NCBI RefSeq assembly: GCF_026340655.1
Contig: NZ_JAPEOZ010000001.1
Coordinates: forward strand, 5,704,001-5,768,000
Direction of reading: 5' to 3'
From: Streptomyces sp. NBC_01275
Lineage (GTDB): Bacteria; Actinomycetota; Actinomycetes; Streptomycetales; Streptomycetaceae
DNA length: 64,000 nucleotides
In this document: positions 47,766-55,551 of the stretch, in pieces
Layout: the number at the start of each line of letters is the position of its first letter
How positions within the stretch are numbered: position 1 is the stretch's first letter
Notes under the pieces: generated by a model
Seen by the model: the letters and a program-made list of their open reading frames with translations, nothing else
What the model was told of the DNA's origin: nothing
Databases searched by the model: none
Translations under genes and position numbers: made by a program

Positions 47766-48166
47766 CCGACAGGCCGGGAACGTATGCGAGAGCACATGTC
47801 CGGAACAAGTACCGGATTCACAGATCAGCCCTATTGACCTTGGTCTGGGGCGTATGGGGTGCTTGATCCTTTGGTACTGCAAAGCTTCAACTGGCGTTTG
47901 CGGCACGGCGGGAACCGGGGGAGGCTCGGTAGGGGTGGAGGCGGTGCGGGGCGGGTACGCGTGACTCAACTCACCACGGGGCGCAAGAGTGGTAAATCGG
48001 TCAATAAACTCAAGTCATAGTTAATTGGTCGAGCGGGTGGACGTGGGGGCTGTCGGTGATCGAAACGTGACCGGATACGCTGACTTGAGTGAGCCTTGAG
48101 TGAGCGCAGAGACCTATCGACAAACCGCGTAATCGCCCGTAGACACCAGCAGACAGGAGACCCCTC
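47766..48166. promoter_or_regulatory. Divergent promoter region, transglycosylase / polyprenyl synthase
   Basis: Unusually A/T-rich for this genome and without a credible gene. It should hold the promoter of the riboswitch-controlled transcript and that of the polyprenyl synthase. A perfect tandem duplication of CTTGAGTGAGC lies at 48084-48105, 62-83 bp before the synthase start, and an inverse ACTCAAG core at 48008-48014. The synthase has AGGAG eight bases before its GTG. Confidence 0.55.
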
Positions 48167-49177
48167 GTGACCGTCGTCGAGCCGTTCGGGCTGAGCGTGC
48201 GGGACCAGGTTCTGGAAGCCGATGTCCAGGCCGGGTTGGCGGCTGTCGAGGAGGGCTTGCTCGAGGCAACCAAGAGTGAGGTTCCGTTCATCACGGAGGC
48301 GGCCCAGCACCTGCTGCGGGCGGGCGGGAAGCGGTTCCGTCCCCTGCTCGTGATGCTCGCGGCGCGGTTCGGCGACCCGTACGCGCCGGGGATCGTGCCG
48401 TCCGCGGTGGTCGTGGAACTGACCCATCTGGCCACGCTGTACCACGACGACGTGATGGACGAGGCCGAGGTGCGGCGGGGGGTGCCGAGCGCGAACACCC
48501 GCTGGGGCAACTCGGTCGCCGTGCTCACCGGCGACTTCCTCTTCGCCCGTGCCTCGCACATCCTGGCCGACCTCGGGCCCGAGGCGGTGCGGGTGCAGGC
48601 CGAGGCGTTCGAGCGGCTGGTCACCGGACAGATCCTGGAGACCGCGGGGCCGGTGGACGGCCGCGACCCCGTGGAGCACTACCTGGACGTCCTCGGCGGC
48701 AAGACCGGCTCGCTGGTGGCGGTGTCCTGCCGGTTCGGCGCGATGATGTCGGGCGCCGACGAGACGGTCGTGGACGTGCTGACCCAGTACGGGGAGCGGC
48801 TCGGGGTCGCCTTCCAGCTGGCGGACGACGTCCTGGACATCGCGTCCGACTCCCATGAGTCCGGCAAGACGCCGGGCACGGACCTGCGCGAGGGCGTCCC
48901 GACCCTCCCGGTGCTACGACTGCGGGAGCGGGCCGCGCGGCTGGAACTCCCGGAGGACATCGCCCTGTGCGAGCTCCTGGACTCCGACCTCGGCGACGAC
49001 GCCAAGCTCGCGGAGGCGGTGGCCGCCTTCCGGGCCCACCCCGCGCTGGAGCAGGCCCGCCGGGACACGGTCCGGTACGCGAAGGACGCCCGCGCCGCGT
49101 TGGCGCCGTTGCCGGAGTGCGACGCGAAGGCGGCGCTGCTGGAACTCTGCGACGCGGTGGTCCACCGAGCCGGCTGA
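48167..49177 (+). CDS. Long-chain polyprenyl diphosphate synthase
   Basis: Trans-isoprenyl diphosphate synthase (336 residues) that joins isopentenyl diphosphate units. The first aspartate-rich motif is DDVMDEAEVRRG starting at Asp94, and the second is FQLADDVLDIASD; GGKRFRPLLVML and KTGSLVAVSC are the other family blocks. The fifth residue before the first motif is a small Ala (Ala89), as in enzymes whose pocket allows long chains, rather than an aromatic residue as in farnesyl or geranylgeranyl synthases. With menG and a MenJ-like reductase in the same region it most likely makes the menaquinone side chain. GTG start with AGGAG upstream. Confidence 0.92.
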   Translation: MTVVEPFGLSVRDQVLEADVQAGLAAVEEGLLEATKSEVPFITEAAQHLLRAGGKRFRPLLVMLAARFGDPYAPGIVPSAVVVELTHLATLYHDDVMDEAEVRRGVPSANTRWGNSVAVLTGDFLFARASHILADLGPEAVRVQAEAFERLVTGQILETAGPVDGRDPVEHYLDVLGGKTGSLVAVSCRFGAMMSGADETVVDVLTQYGERLGVAFQLADDVLDIASDSHESGKTPGTDLREGVPTLPVLRLRERAARLELPEDIALCELLDSDLGDDAKLAEAVAAFRAHPALEQARRDTVRYAKDARAALAPLPECDAKAALLELCDAVVHRAG

Positions 49178-49534
49178 CCGGTCCGGTCACGACCGGGCCG
49201 GCCCGGGCCTGCCCCGGCGGGGACTTCGTCCCCCCGCGCCCGGCGCCTCCGGAGCTCCTCACCCTGTGCTTCCGGACCTCCGCGCCCGGCGTCTCCGGAC
49301 CTCCGCACCCTGTGCCCGCCCCCTACGGGTCGACCGCCCAACTCCGCCGCCATGTCATACCGCAGGCGTACGCGGAGTTGAGTCCTCGGTCTGACGCTTC
49401 CTCCGGTGGGATTTGGTGAGATGGGAATCGCGGAAAACACCACTCCTCACCGATTCGGGTGAGAATGGCGGCTCGGGGTGGGGACGTTCAACGTGAGATG
49501 ACCGGCCGCCGCCGACGACGGAGGTAAGGCACAC
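49178..49534 (+). other. 357-bp gap before the LolA-like gene
   Basis: Besides the hairpin, it holds a direct repeat of 35 bp (49235-49269 and 49281-49315, differing at three positions). Further on comes an A/T-richer stretch around 49405-49470 that probably contains the promoter of the LolA-like gene. No gene is seen; short frames lack ribosome-binding sites. Confidence 0.6.
49219..49233 (+). terminator. Hairpin after the polyprenyl synthase gene
   Basis: GGGGAC-TTC-GTCCCC forms a tight stem with a three-base loop, 42 bases after the stop codon, with more G/C pairing possible on both sides. Confidence 0.65.
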
Positions 49535-50800
49535 ATGGCACCGAACGCATCCGACGACAGCACGACCGCCGGGGAGGTCGACGACCTGCGCGCCGGTCGG
49601 CGCAAGGCCGTACGGTACGTCGTCCCGGTCACCGTCGTGGGCATCGCGGCGGCGACGATCGGGCTCGTCCCGGCGCTCGCCGACTCCGGCGACCCCGACC
49701 TGCCGAAGATCACCGCGCAGCAGCTCCTCGACAAGATCGCCGCGTCGGACGTACAGCAGCTGTCCGGCACCGTGAAGATCACCACCGATCTGGGTCTGCC
49801 CGACCTCGGCGGCCTGGAGAGCGGGCTGCTCTCCGGGGTCGCCCAGCAGGGCGGTGACGGATCGTCCGCCGACCCGTCCGCCAAGCTCACCGAACTGGCC
49901 TCCGGCACGCACACCCTGCGCGTCGCCGCCGACGGCCCGGACCGGCAGAAGCTCTCCCTTCTGGAGAACGCAGCCGAGTACAGCGTCATCCACAACGGCA
50001 AGGACGTGTGGGGGTACGACAGCGCCTCCAACGAGGTCTACCACTCCACCGTCGACGAGAGCGCGGACAACGGCGGGGACAGGACCGGGAAGGACGCCGA
50101 CCCCGTTCCGGCCACGCCCAAGGAGCTCACCGAGGACGCCCTGAAGGCGGTCGACGACACGACCTCCGTGACCGTCGACGGCACCGTCCAGGTCGCCGGC
50201 CGCGACGCCTACAAACTGCTGGTCAAGCCGAAGCAGTCCGGCTCCACGGTCGGCGCCATCAGCGTGGCCGTCGACGCGAAGACGGGCCTGCCGCTGAAGT
50301 TCACGCTGACCCCGGCGAGCGGCGGCGCAGCCGTCGTGGACGCGGGCTTCACCCAGGTCAGCTTCTCCAAGCCCGCGGCCTCCACCTTCGACTTCACCGC
50401 CCCCAAGGGCGCGAAGGTGACCGAGGGCGACGAGGCCGGCAAGAGCGACGAGAGCGGCGCGGCGCCCGAGGGCTTCGGCGGGTCCGGCACGCCCGAGACC
50501 CTCGCGCAGGACTTCGAGGGCGCCGGCGGTCCCAACGTCATCGGCAAGGGCTGGACCTCCGTCGCCACCTTCGGCACCGGCGGCGAGGGCGTCCCCTCGG
50601 GCTCCGACACCGGCTCCGACGCGGGCGGCGCGCTCGGCGGCTTCCTCGGCTCCTTCGGCGACAAGGTGAGCGGCAAGTTCGGCTCCGGCACCGTCTACTC
50701 CACCCGTCTGATCAACGCCCTGATCACGGACGACGGCAAGGTCTACGTCGGCGCGGTCACCAAGGACACCCTGGTGAAGGCGGCGAACACGGGGAAGTAA
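49535..50800 (+). CDS. LolA-like membrane-anchored lipoprotein-carrier-fold protein
   Basis: A 421-residue exported protein. A cytoplasmic start of about 26 residues precedes a single hydrophobic segment (27-48, YVVPVTVVGIAAATIGLVPAL). The extracytoplasmic part resembles the LolA/LppX lipoprotein-carrier beta-fold (DUF2092-like): ITAQQLLDKIAASDVQQLSGTVKITTDLG, HTLRVAADGPDRQKLSLLE, VHVWGYDS-type and SVAVDAKTGLPLKFTLTP strands. Actinobacterial members are anchored in the membrane and may move lipids or sense the envelope. The C-terminal 110 residues are Gly/Ser/Asp-rich and then end in a folded-looking YVGAVTKDTLVKAA. Next to an ABC exporter 62 bp downstream, with which it may cooperate. Confidence 0.8.
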   Translation: MAPNASDDSTTAGEVDDLRAGRRKAVRYVVPVTVVGIAAATIGLVPALADSGDPDLPKITAQQLLDKIAASDVQQLSGTVKITTDLGLPDLGGLESGLLSGVAQQGGDGSSADPSAKLTELASGTHTLRVAADGPDRQKLSLLENAAEYSVIHNGKDVWGYDSASNEVYHSTVDESADNGGDRTGKDADPVPATPKELTEDALKAVDDTTSVTVDGTVQVAGRDAYKLLVKPKQSGSTVGAISVAVDAKTGLPLKFTLTPASGGAAVVDAGFTQVSFSKPAASTFDFTAPKGAKVTEGDEAGKSDESGAAPEGFGGSGTPETLAQDFEGAGGPNVIGKGWTSVATFGTGGEGVPSGSDTGSDAGGALGGFLGSFGDKVSGKFGSGTVYSTRLINALITDDGKVYVGAVTKDTLVKAANTGK

Positions 50801-50862
50801 GGGGAAGCAGGAGCAGGCGGTACCGGTACCGCCGGGTACGGGCACCGGAGATCGCGGAGTCG

Positions 50863-50898
50863 ATGGGGGAGCGGATGGGGGAGCGGATGGGGGAGCCC
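50863..50898 (+). repeat. Three tandem 12-bp start/ribosome-binding units
   Basis: ATGGGGGAGCGG occurs at 50863 and 50875, and ATGGGGGAGCCC at 50887. Each unit offers an in-frame ATG plus a GGGGGAG that is placed as a ribosome-binding site for the next initiation codon (the last serves GTG 50899). Confidence 0.8.
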
Positions 50899-51852
50899 GT
50901 GAGGGAGTCCACGGAGGACGACGGCGCCGCCATCCACACCCGCGCCCTCACCAAGCGCTACCGCGGCGGCCAGCTCGCCGTCGACGGTCTCGACCTGACC
51001 GTCCCGGCGGGCAGCGTCTTCGGCTTCCTCGGCCCCAACGGCTCCGGCAAGACCACCACCATCCGCATGCTGATGGGCCTCATCGAACCCACGGCCGGCT
51101 CCGCGCGCGTCCTGGGGCGCCCCATGCCCCGGGCCGCGCGCACCGTGCTCCCGCACGTCGGGGCCCTCATCGAGGGCCCCGCCCTCTACGGCTTCCTCTC
51201 CGGCCGGGACAACCTGCTCCGCTACGACGCGGCCGACCCGACCGCCGACCCCCGCACCCGGCGTGTCCGCGTCGCGGCGGCGCTGGACCGGGTGGGACTG
51301 ACGGCCGCGGCCGCGAAGAAGGCGAAGGCGTACTCGCTCGGCATGAAGCAGCGCCTGGGCCTCGCCGCCGCCCTCCTCCAGCCCCGCCGCCTGCTCGTCC
51401 TGGACGAGCCGACCAACGGCCTCGACCCGCAGGGCATGCGTGAAATCCGTTCGCTGGTCAGGGAGTTGGCCTCGGACGGCACGACCGTGTTCCTCTCCTC
51501 CCACCTCCTCGACGAGATCGAGCAGGTCTGCACCCACGCGGCGGTGATGGCACAGGGCCGTCTGATCACCCAGGGCGCGGTGGCCGACCTCGCGGCGGGC
51601 ACCCGCGGCCGGCTGGTCGTGACGACCCCGGACCCGGCGGAGGCCGCCCGGGTGCTGAAGGAGCAGGGGGCCGGTGACGTCGTCATCGCCGACGACCGGG
51701 TGACCGCCGAGCCGCCCGACCGCGATCTCGCCGACGTGAACGCCGCGTTGGTGACGGCCGGCGTCCGCGTGCGCGGCTTCGCCGTCGAACGGGCCTCCCT
51801 GGAGGACGCGTTTGTGGCGCTCACGGGGGAGGGATTCGATGTCGCAGGCTGA
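50863..51852 (+). CDS. ABC exporter ATPase
   Basis: Drug/lipid-type (DrrA-like) ATPase of up to 329 residues. Walker A GPNGSGKTTT, Q-loop, signature YSLGMKQRLGLAAALL, Walker B LLVLDEPTNGLDPQG and the switch His in VFLSSHLLDEIEQV are all present. The C-terminal 90 residues form the domain seen in exporters of this class (LVVTTPDPAEAARVL). The true start is unclear because the first 36 bases are three copies of a 12-bp unit, each with ATG followed by GGGGGAG that could serve the next start; a GTG follows at 50899. It overlaps the permease gene by 14 bases. Cargo unknown. Confidence 0.88.
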   Translation: MGERMGERMGEPVRESTEDDGAAIHTRALTKRYRGGQLAVDGLDLTVPAGSVFGFLGPNGSGKTTTIRMLMGLIEPTAGSARVLGRPMPRAARTVLPHVGALIEGPALYGFLSGRDNLLRYDAADPTADPRTRRVRVAAALDRVGLTAAAAKKAKAYSLGMKQRLGLAAALLQPRRLLVLDEPTNGLDPQGMREIRSLVRELASDGTTVFLSSHLLDEIEQVCTHAAVMAQGRLITQGAVADLAAGTRGRLVVTTPDPAEAARVLKEQGAGDVVIADDRVTAEPPDRDLADVNAALVTAGVRVRGFAVERASLEDAFVALTGEGFDVAG

Positions 51853-52723
51853 AGTCGCCCGTCCGGCAAGCCCGTTGTGGACGCTGGGACTGCTGCGCAG
51901 CGAACTGCTGACCACCTTCCGGCGCTGGCGCACCCTCGCGCTGCTGGCCGTGCTGGCGGCCGTGCCGGTGCTGGTCGGGATCGCCGTGAAGATCGAGACG
52001 AGCGACGGCTCGTCCGCCGGGCCGGGCGGCGGGGGAGGCGGTGGCGGCGGGGGACCGGCGTTCATCGCGCAGATCACCAACAACGGGCTGTTCCTGGTCT
52101 TCACCGCGCTGGCCGCGACCCTGCCGTTCTTCCTGCCGATGGCGATCGGCGTCATCGCGGGCGACGCGATCGCCGGCGAGGCCAACGCGGGCACCCTGCG
52201 CTACCTCCTGGTCGCCCCCGCCGGCCGCACCCGTCTCCTCCTCACCAAGTATGCCACCGTGATGGCGTTCTGCCTGGTGGCGACGCTCGTCGTCGCGACC
52301 TCGGCGCTGGCGGTCGGAGCGCTGCTGTTCCCTCTCGGCGACCTCACCACCATCTCCGGTACGACGATCTCCTTCGCCGACGGTCTGGGCCGGGCCCTGC
52401 TGATCGCCCTGGTCGTCGCCGCCTCACTGACCGGAGTGGCGGCCCTGGGCCTGTTCGTGTCCACCCTCACGAGCAGCGGGATCGCGGCCATGGCGACCAC
52501 GGTGGGCCTGCTGATCACGGTCCAGATCCTCGACCAGATACCCCAGCTCCACGCCCTCCAGCCGTACTTCTTCTCCCACTACTGGCTGTCCTTCGCCGAC
52601 CTCATGCGCGACCCCGTCTACTGGGACGACCTGGTGAAGAACCTCAGCCTTCAGGCCCTCTACCTGGCCGTCTTCGGCTCGGCGGCCTGGGCGCGCTTCA
52701 CGACGAAGGACATCACGGCGTAG
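51839..52723 (+). CDS. ABC exporter permease (ABC2 type)
   Basis: Membrane protein (294 residues) with six predicted helices: one near the N-terminus (about 30-46), then a Gly-rich loop (GPGGGGGGGGGGP, about 60-75) and five more from about 80 to 290. The helix run LFLVFTALAATLPFFLPMAIGVIAGDAIAGEANAGTLRYLLVAP carries the conserved E-x-x-x-GT-x-R-x-L block of ABC2 permeases, which contacts the ATPase. ATG 51839 has GGGGGAGGG upstream and lies inside the end of the ATPase gene. Together they make one exporter of unknown cargo. Confidence 0.87.
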   Translation: MSQAEVARPASPLWTLGLLRSELLTTFRRWRTLALLAVLAAVPVLVGIAVKIETSDGSSAGPGGGGGGGGGGPAFIAQITNNGLFLVFTALAATLPFFLPMAIGVIAGDAIAGEANAGTLRYLLVAPAGRTRLLLTKYATVMAFCLVATLVVATSALAVGALLFPLGDLTTISGTTISFADGLGRALLIALVVAASLTGVAALGLFVSTLTSSGIAAMATTVGLLITVQILDQIPQLHALQPYFFSHYWLSFADLMRDPVYWDDLVKNLSLQALYLAVFGSAAWARFTTKDITA

Positions 52724-52763
52724 AAGTCAGTTGCTCGCGGTTCTCGGCTCCCGGTTCTAGTTC

Positions 52764-53345
52764 CTAGTTGTCGTAAGGGAACCGCGCGAGCGGCGCCTGC
52801 TGTGCGAAGAACGTCTTCGCCCGCGCCAGCGCCTCCGTGTCCTTGAGCACGTCCCCCGGCTTGCTGCCGTTGCCGAGCAGGACCCCGCCGAAGCGCATGC
52901 CCAGGTACGCGGCCGAGTGGTCGAGCGTGCCGATCAGCGGGTCGGCGACCACGGTCTCCTCGTGCGCGAGCGCGGTGACGCCCCAGAGCGTGCGCCCGGC
53001 CATCGTCGCCTTGAAGTCGACGCCGGGGGTGCGCAGCCAGCCCGACCAGTGGTCCAGATAGCGCTTGGTGTGGGTGGACACGGAGTACCAGTACAGCGGC
53101 GACGCGATGACGAGGTCCGTTGCGGCGAGCGTGGCGTCGAGCAGCGCCGCGAGGTTCCCGTGCGTCGGCCGGACGTGGTCGCTGTCGTGCCGCAGGTCCT
53201 CGAAGTCGGGCAGCGGATGCTCGGCCAGGCTGATCCACGTCTGCTCGACGTCGGAGGGCAACTGCGCGGCGGCCTCGCGGGCCAGCAGCTCGGTGTTGCC
53301 GTCCGGACGACTGCTGCCCAGCACGAAAAGGAAACGGCGGGTCAT
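52764..53345 (-). CDS. NAD(P)H-dependent FMN reductase/oxidoreductase
   Basis: Flavodoxin-fold reductase (193 residues) of the NADPH-dependent FMN reductase group. The FMN phosphate loop is GSSRPDGNTELLAREAA, the flavin edge is contacted by SPLYWYSVSTHTKRYLDHWSGWL, and the WGVTALAHEET strand follows. These enzymes reduce quinones, azo dyes or nitro compounds, or supply FMNH2. ATG 53345 is chosen at the beginning of the fold; GGGGAG lies just before it. A strong 25-bp palindrome lies 35-59 bp upstream and is a probable operator, so the gene is likely induced by a ligand or redox stress through an unlinked regulator. Confidence 0.88.
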   Translation of the reverse strand: MTRRFLFVLGSSRPDGNTELLAREAAAQLPSDVEQTWISLAEHPLPDFEDLRHDSDHVRPTHGNLAALLDATLAATDLVIASPLYWYSVSTHTKRYLDHWSGWLRTPGVDFKATMAGRTLWGVTALAHEETVVADPLIGTLDHSAAYLGMRFGGVLLGNGSKPGDVLKDTEALARAKTFFAQQAPLARFPYDN

Positions 53346-53379
53346 GACTCCCCCAGGTGATCGCCGTACGCGGATAATC

Positions 53380-53404
53380 TGCATGTGCATTATATGCACA
53401 TGCA
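53380..53404. promoter_or_regulatory. 25-bp perfect palindromic operator
   Basis: Two 11-base arms, TGCATGTGCAT and ATGCACATGCA, are exact inverse complements around TAT. It is A/T-rich in a G/C-rich genome and sits directly upstream of the FMN reductase gene, overlapping the likely promoter. Typical operator for a dimeric repressor (TetR, MarR, PadR or similar); no regulator gene is adjacent. Confidence 0.75.
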
Positions 53405-53498
53405 ACAGTATGTCGAGGTGTCGAAGTTTCGAGGTGTCGAGGCAGTCAGGTGCCGGGCAGTGAGGTGCCGAGGTGGTGAGGTGCCCGGGCATGAAGGC

Positions 53499-54704
53499 TC
53501 AGCCTCGTCCGCTCCCCGCCTCGGCGCCCCGCGCCACGGCCAGCAGCAGTGCCTCCCGTCCGTGCGCCGCGACCGCCTGGAGTCCCACTGGGCAGCCGTC
53601 CGCGCCGAAACCTGCCGGGAGGCTCGCGGCCGGATGCCCGCTCAGGTTGAACGCCCAGGTGAGCGCGGTCGAATACCGGTCGCCGGGCCCGTCGTGGCCG
53701 TGCGCGGGGTTCGGGGTCGTGGGGGTCAGCAGCAGGTCGGTCCGGGCGAAGAGACGGGCCAGCCGCAGGTCGTTCGCCGCCCGGACCCGCCCGGCCGCAC
53801 GGAGGTCCGACCCCGGGGTGCGCAGCGCGAGCCAGGCGGGCGCGGGGTCTGTCAGCCGCAGGGGCGCGTCGAGCGGCAGCAGTCGTACGACCCCCGCGTC
53901 GGCCAGGCGTTCGGCGGCGGCCCGGGCGAGGGAGAGGGGCTCGGGATCGGTATCGGCGAAGCCGAGGTCGGGCGAGAAGACGGCGGTGGGCACGGAAGAC
54001 CCCGCCCTCGGACAGACGCCTGGACACGCTCCCGAACAGACGCCTGGGCATACCCTTGGGCACACCCCTGGGCATGTCCCCGGATGTGCCCCCGTCGCCC
54101 TCATCACCCGCCAGTACGCCTCCGCGTCCGCCGCGTGTCGGGCGAGTACTCCCGGTGCCGCGAGGCCGGTGCGGTCCGGGGACGGCAGATGGCCGTTGGT
54201 GGTCTTCAGGCCGATGACACCGCACCAGGCCGCCGGGATCCGTACCGAGCCCGCGCCGTCGCTGCCGGTCGCCAGGGGCACCAGTCCGGCCGCCACCGCC
54301 GCCGCGGACCCGGCCGAGGAGCCGCCCGGGGTGCGGTCGGCGTGCCAGGGGTTGACGGTGCGGCCGTGGGCGCCGAGACCCCAGGTCTGCCAGGGGGCGC
54401 CGGGCCCGGGCACGGCGGTCGCCCCGACGGGCACGCACCCGGCGGCGATCAGCGGGCCCGCCGCGCGCAGCCCGTGCCGCCCCTTGACGCCGATCGGCGC
54501 CCCGGCCAGCGGCAGCCGCTCGCCCGCGGCGATCCGTACGTCGACCTCGCGAGCCCGCGCGAGCGCCGCCTCCTCCCACACCTCGGCGAAGGCGCACAGG
54601 GAAGGGTCGACCCGGGCGATGCGTTCGAGCGCCTCGCCGACCGCGTCCACGGCCCGCGTCCGCCCCGCCCGCACAGCCGAGGCGATGTCCCCGGCGGACC
54701 GCAC
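53499..54704 (-). CDS. Amidase-signature hydrolase with Cys-Pro repeat insertion
   Basis: About 401 residues of the amidase signature family, which hydrolyses amides through a Ser-cisSer-Lys triad. In the chosen numbering the Lys is at 74 ([12 protein letters not shown]), the cis-Ser in [16 protein letters not shown] (about 129-130) and the nucleophile Ser in [16 protein letters not shown] (153). A short insertion near residues 211-231 has a cysteine every fourth residue, six in all, in a [12 protein letters not shown] pattern produced by a 12-bp repeat; this is not normal for the family. The C-terminus is short. The start is unclear: GTG 54704 is preferred over a longer frame that runs into the upstream gene. 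In tandem with the P-loop-like protein. Confidence 0.8.
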   Translation of the reverse strand: MRSAGDIASAVRAGRTRAVDAVGEALERIARVDPSLCAFAEVWEEAALARAREVDVRIAAGERLPLAGAPIGVKGRHGLRAAGPLIAAGCVPVGATAVPGPGAPWQTWGLGAHGRTVNPWHADRTPGGSSAGSAAAVAAGLVPLATGSDGAGSVRIPAAWCGVIGLKTTNGHLPSPDRTGLAAPGVLARHAADAEAYWRVMRATGAHPGTCPGVCPRVCPGVCSGACPGVCPRAGSSVPTAVFSPDLGFADTDPEPLSLARAAAERLADAGVVRLLPLDAPLRLTDPAPAWLALRTPGSDLRAAGRVRAANDLRLARLFARTDLLLTPTTPNPAHGHDGPGDRYSTALTWAFNLSGHPAASLPAGFGADGCPVGLQAVAAHGREALLLAVARGAEAGSGRG

Positions 54705-54727
54705 CGCCTCCGGCGCCGCCCCCGCGC

Positions 54728-55270
54728 TCAGCGAACCCGCCCCCCGACCGCCGCCCCTGTGAGCCGGGTCAGGGTCTCCGTCTCCTTCGGCGGCCCCCCG
54801 CCCAGGTCGCCCAGGCGCCAGTCCTGCACCCACGGGACCCGGTACACGTCGATGACCGACTCGATGAACCGCACGCGTTGGACGAGTTGCCGCGGCAGTC
54901 GCCCCGGCGCGTCCGCGACGAGGACGATCGCGTTCAGGTCCAGCCCCTGGGGCGCCTCCCCGCGCCGGAAGACGTCCAGGGTGCGCAGAACGGACTCGAG
55001 ACCGGTCGCGTGCGTGCGGGCGACGAGCAGGACGGAGGGAGGATCGCCGGGGCCCGGCCAGTCGCGTCCGCAGTCGTGACCGCCGTAGACGGCGCAGAGC
55101 GTGGAGACGCCGGCCCCGCCGTGCGTGCCGAGCCAGGAGAAGCGCCGAGGCGTGGCGGCGGACGGCGGGTACGGCCCCGGCGCCTGGGGAGTAGACGTCG
55201 CCGACTCCGGTGCGGGCACGGGCCCGCGGATCCAGATCTCCGGTCCCCGTTGCCCGTCCGTCGTCCGCAT
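54728..55270 (-). CDS. Degenerate P-loop-like protein of unknown function
   Basis: A 180-residue cytoplasmic protein. After about 45 disordered Pro/Thr-rich residues comes [17 protein letters not shown], a variant of the ParA/MinD-type Walker loop in which the usual lysine is absent. [22 protein letters not shown] and [24 protein letters not shown] resemble the later strands of a P-loop NTPase, so it may be an inactive or non-nucleotide-binding relative (DUF6668-like, from memory). It ends 23 bp before the amidase start and is divergent from the Pro-rich protein; such pairs occur together in Streptomyces. ATG 55270 has AGGGGGG eight bases upstream. Confidence 0.65.
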   Translation of the reverse strand: MRTTDGQRGPEIWIRGPVPAPESATSTPQAPGPYPPSAATPRRFSWLGTHGGAGVSTLCAVYGGHDCGRDWPGPGDPPSVLLVARTHATGLESVLRTLDVFRRGEAPQGLDLNAIVLVADAPGRLPRQLVQRVRFIESVIDVYRVPWVQDWRLGDLGGGPPKETETLTRLTGAAVGGRVR

Positions 55271-55421
55271 GGCCGTGGCCCCCCTAGTCGTCGCCGTCAC
55301 TCCGGGACGCCCCTGATCCTGGCGGCCTCGCCAGGGCCGCGCGAGCGGGGCGTGGATTCCTGGAACGAGGCTGTGACGTCGTGGTGACGTGCGGACCGGG
55401 AGCGAGCGGAGAGACTCAACA

Positions 55422-55506
55422 GTACGTGTACGTGTGCACGGACCTGGACGACGACGAGTACGCCTGCGACTACGAGTACGACTACGTGTGCGTGTATGTG
55501 TGCACG
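55422..55506. repeat. Alternating purine-pyrimidine direct repeats in a divergent promoter
   Basis: Two stretches of strict purine-pyrimidine alternation (19 bases at 55422-55440 and 24 bases at 55483-55506), both made of TACGTG/TGTGCAC elements followed by GGACC(T/C)GGACGA. Between them lie repeated GACTACGAGTAC units. Such DNA can adopt the left-handed form under negative supercoiling. The region lies 45-130 bp before the start of the Pro-rich protein. Confidence 0.7.
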
Positions 55507-55551
55507 GACCCGGACGATCGGATCGTGACGACGTATCCGAGTGAGGAACCG

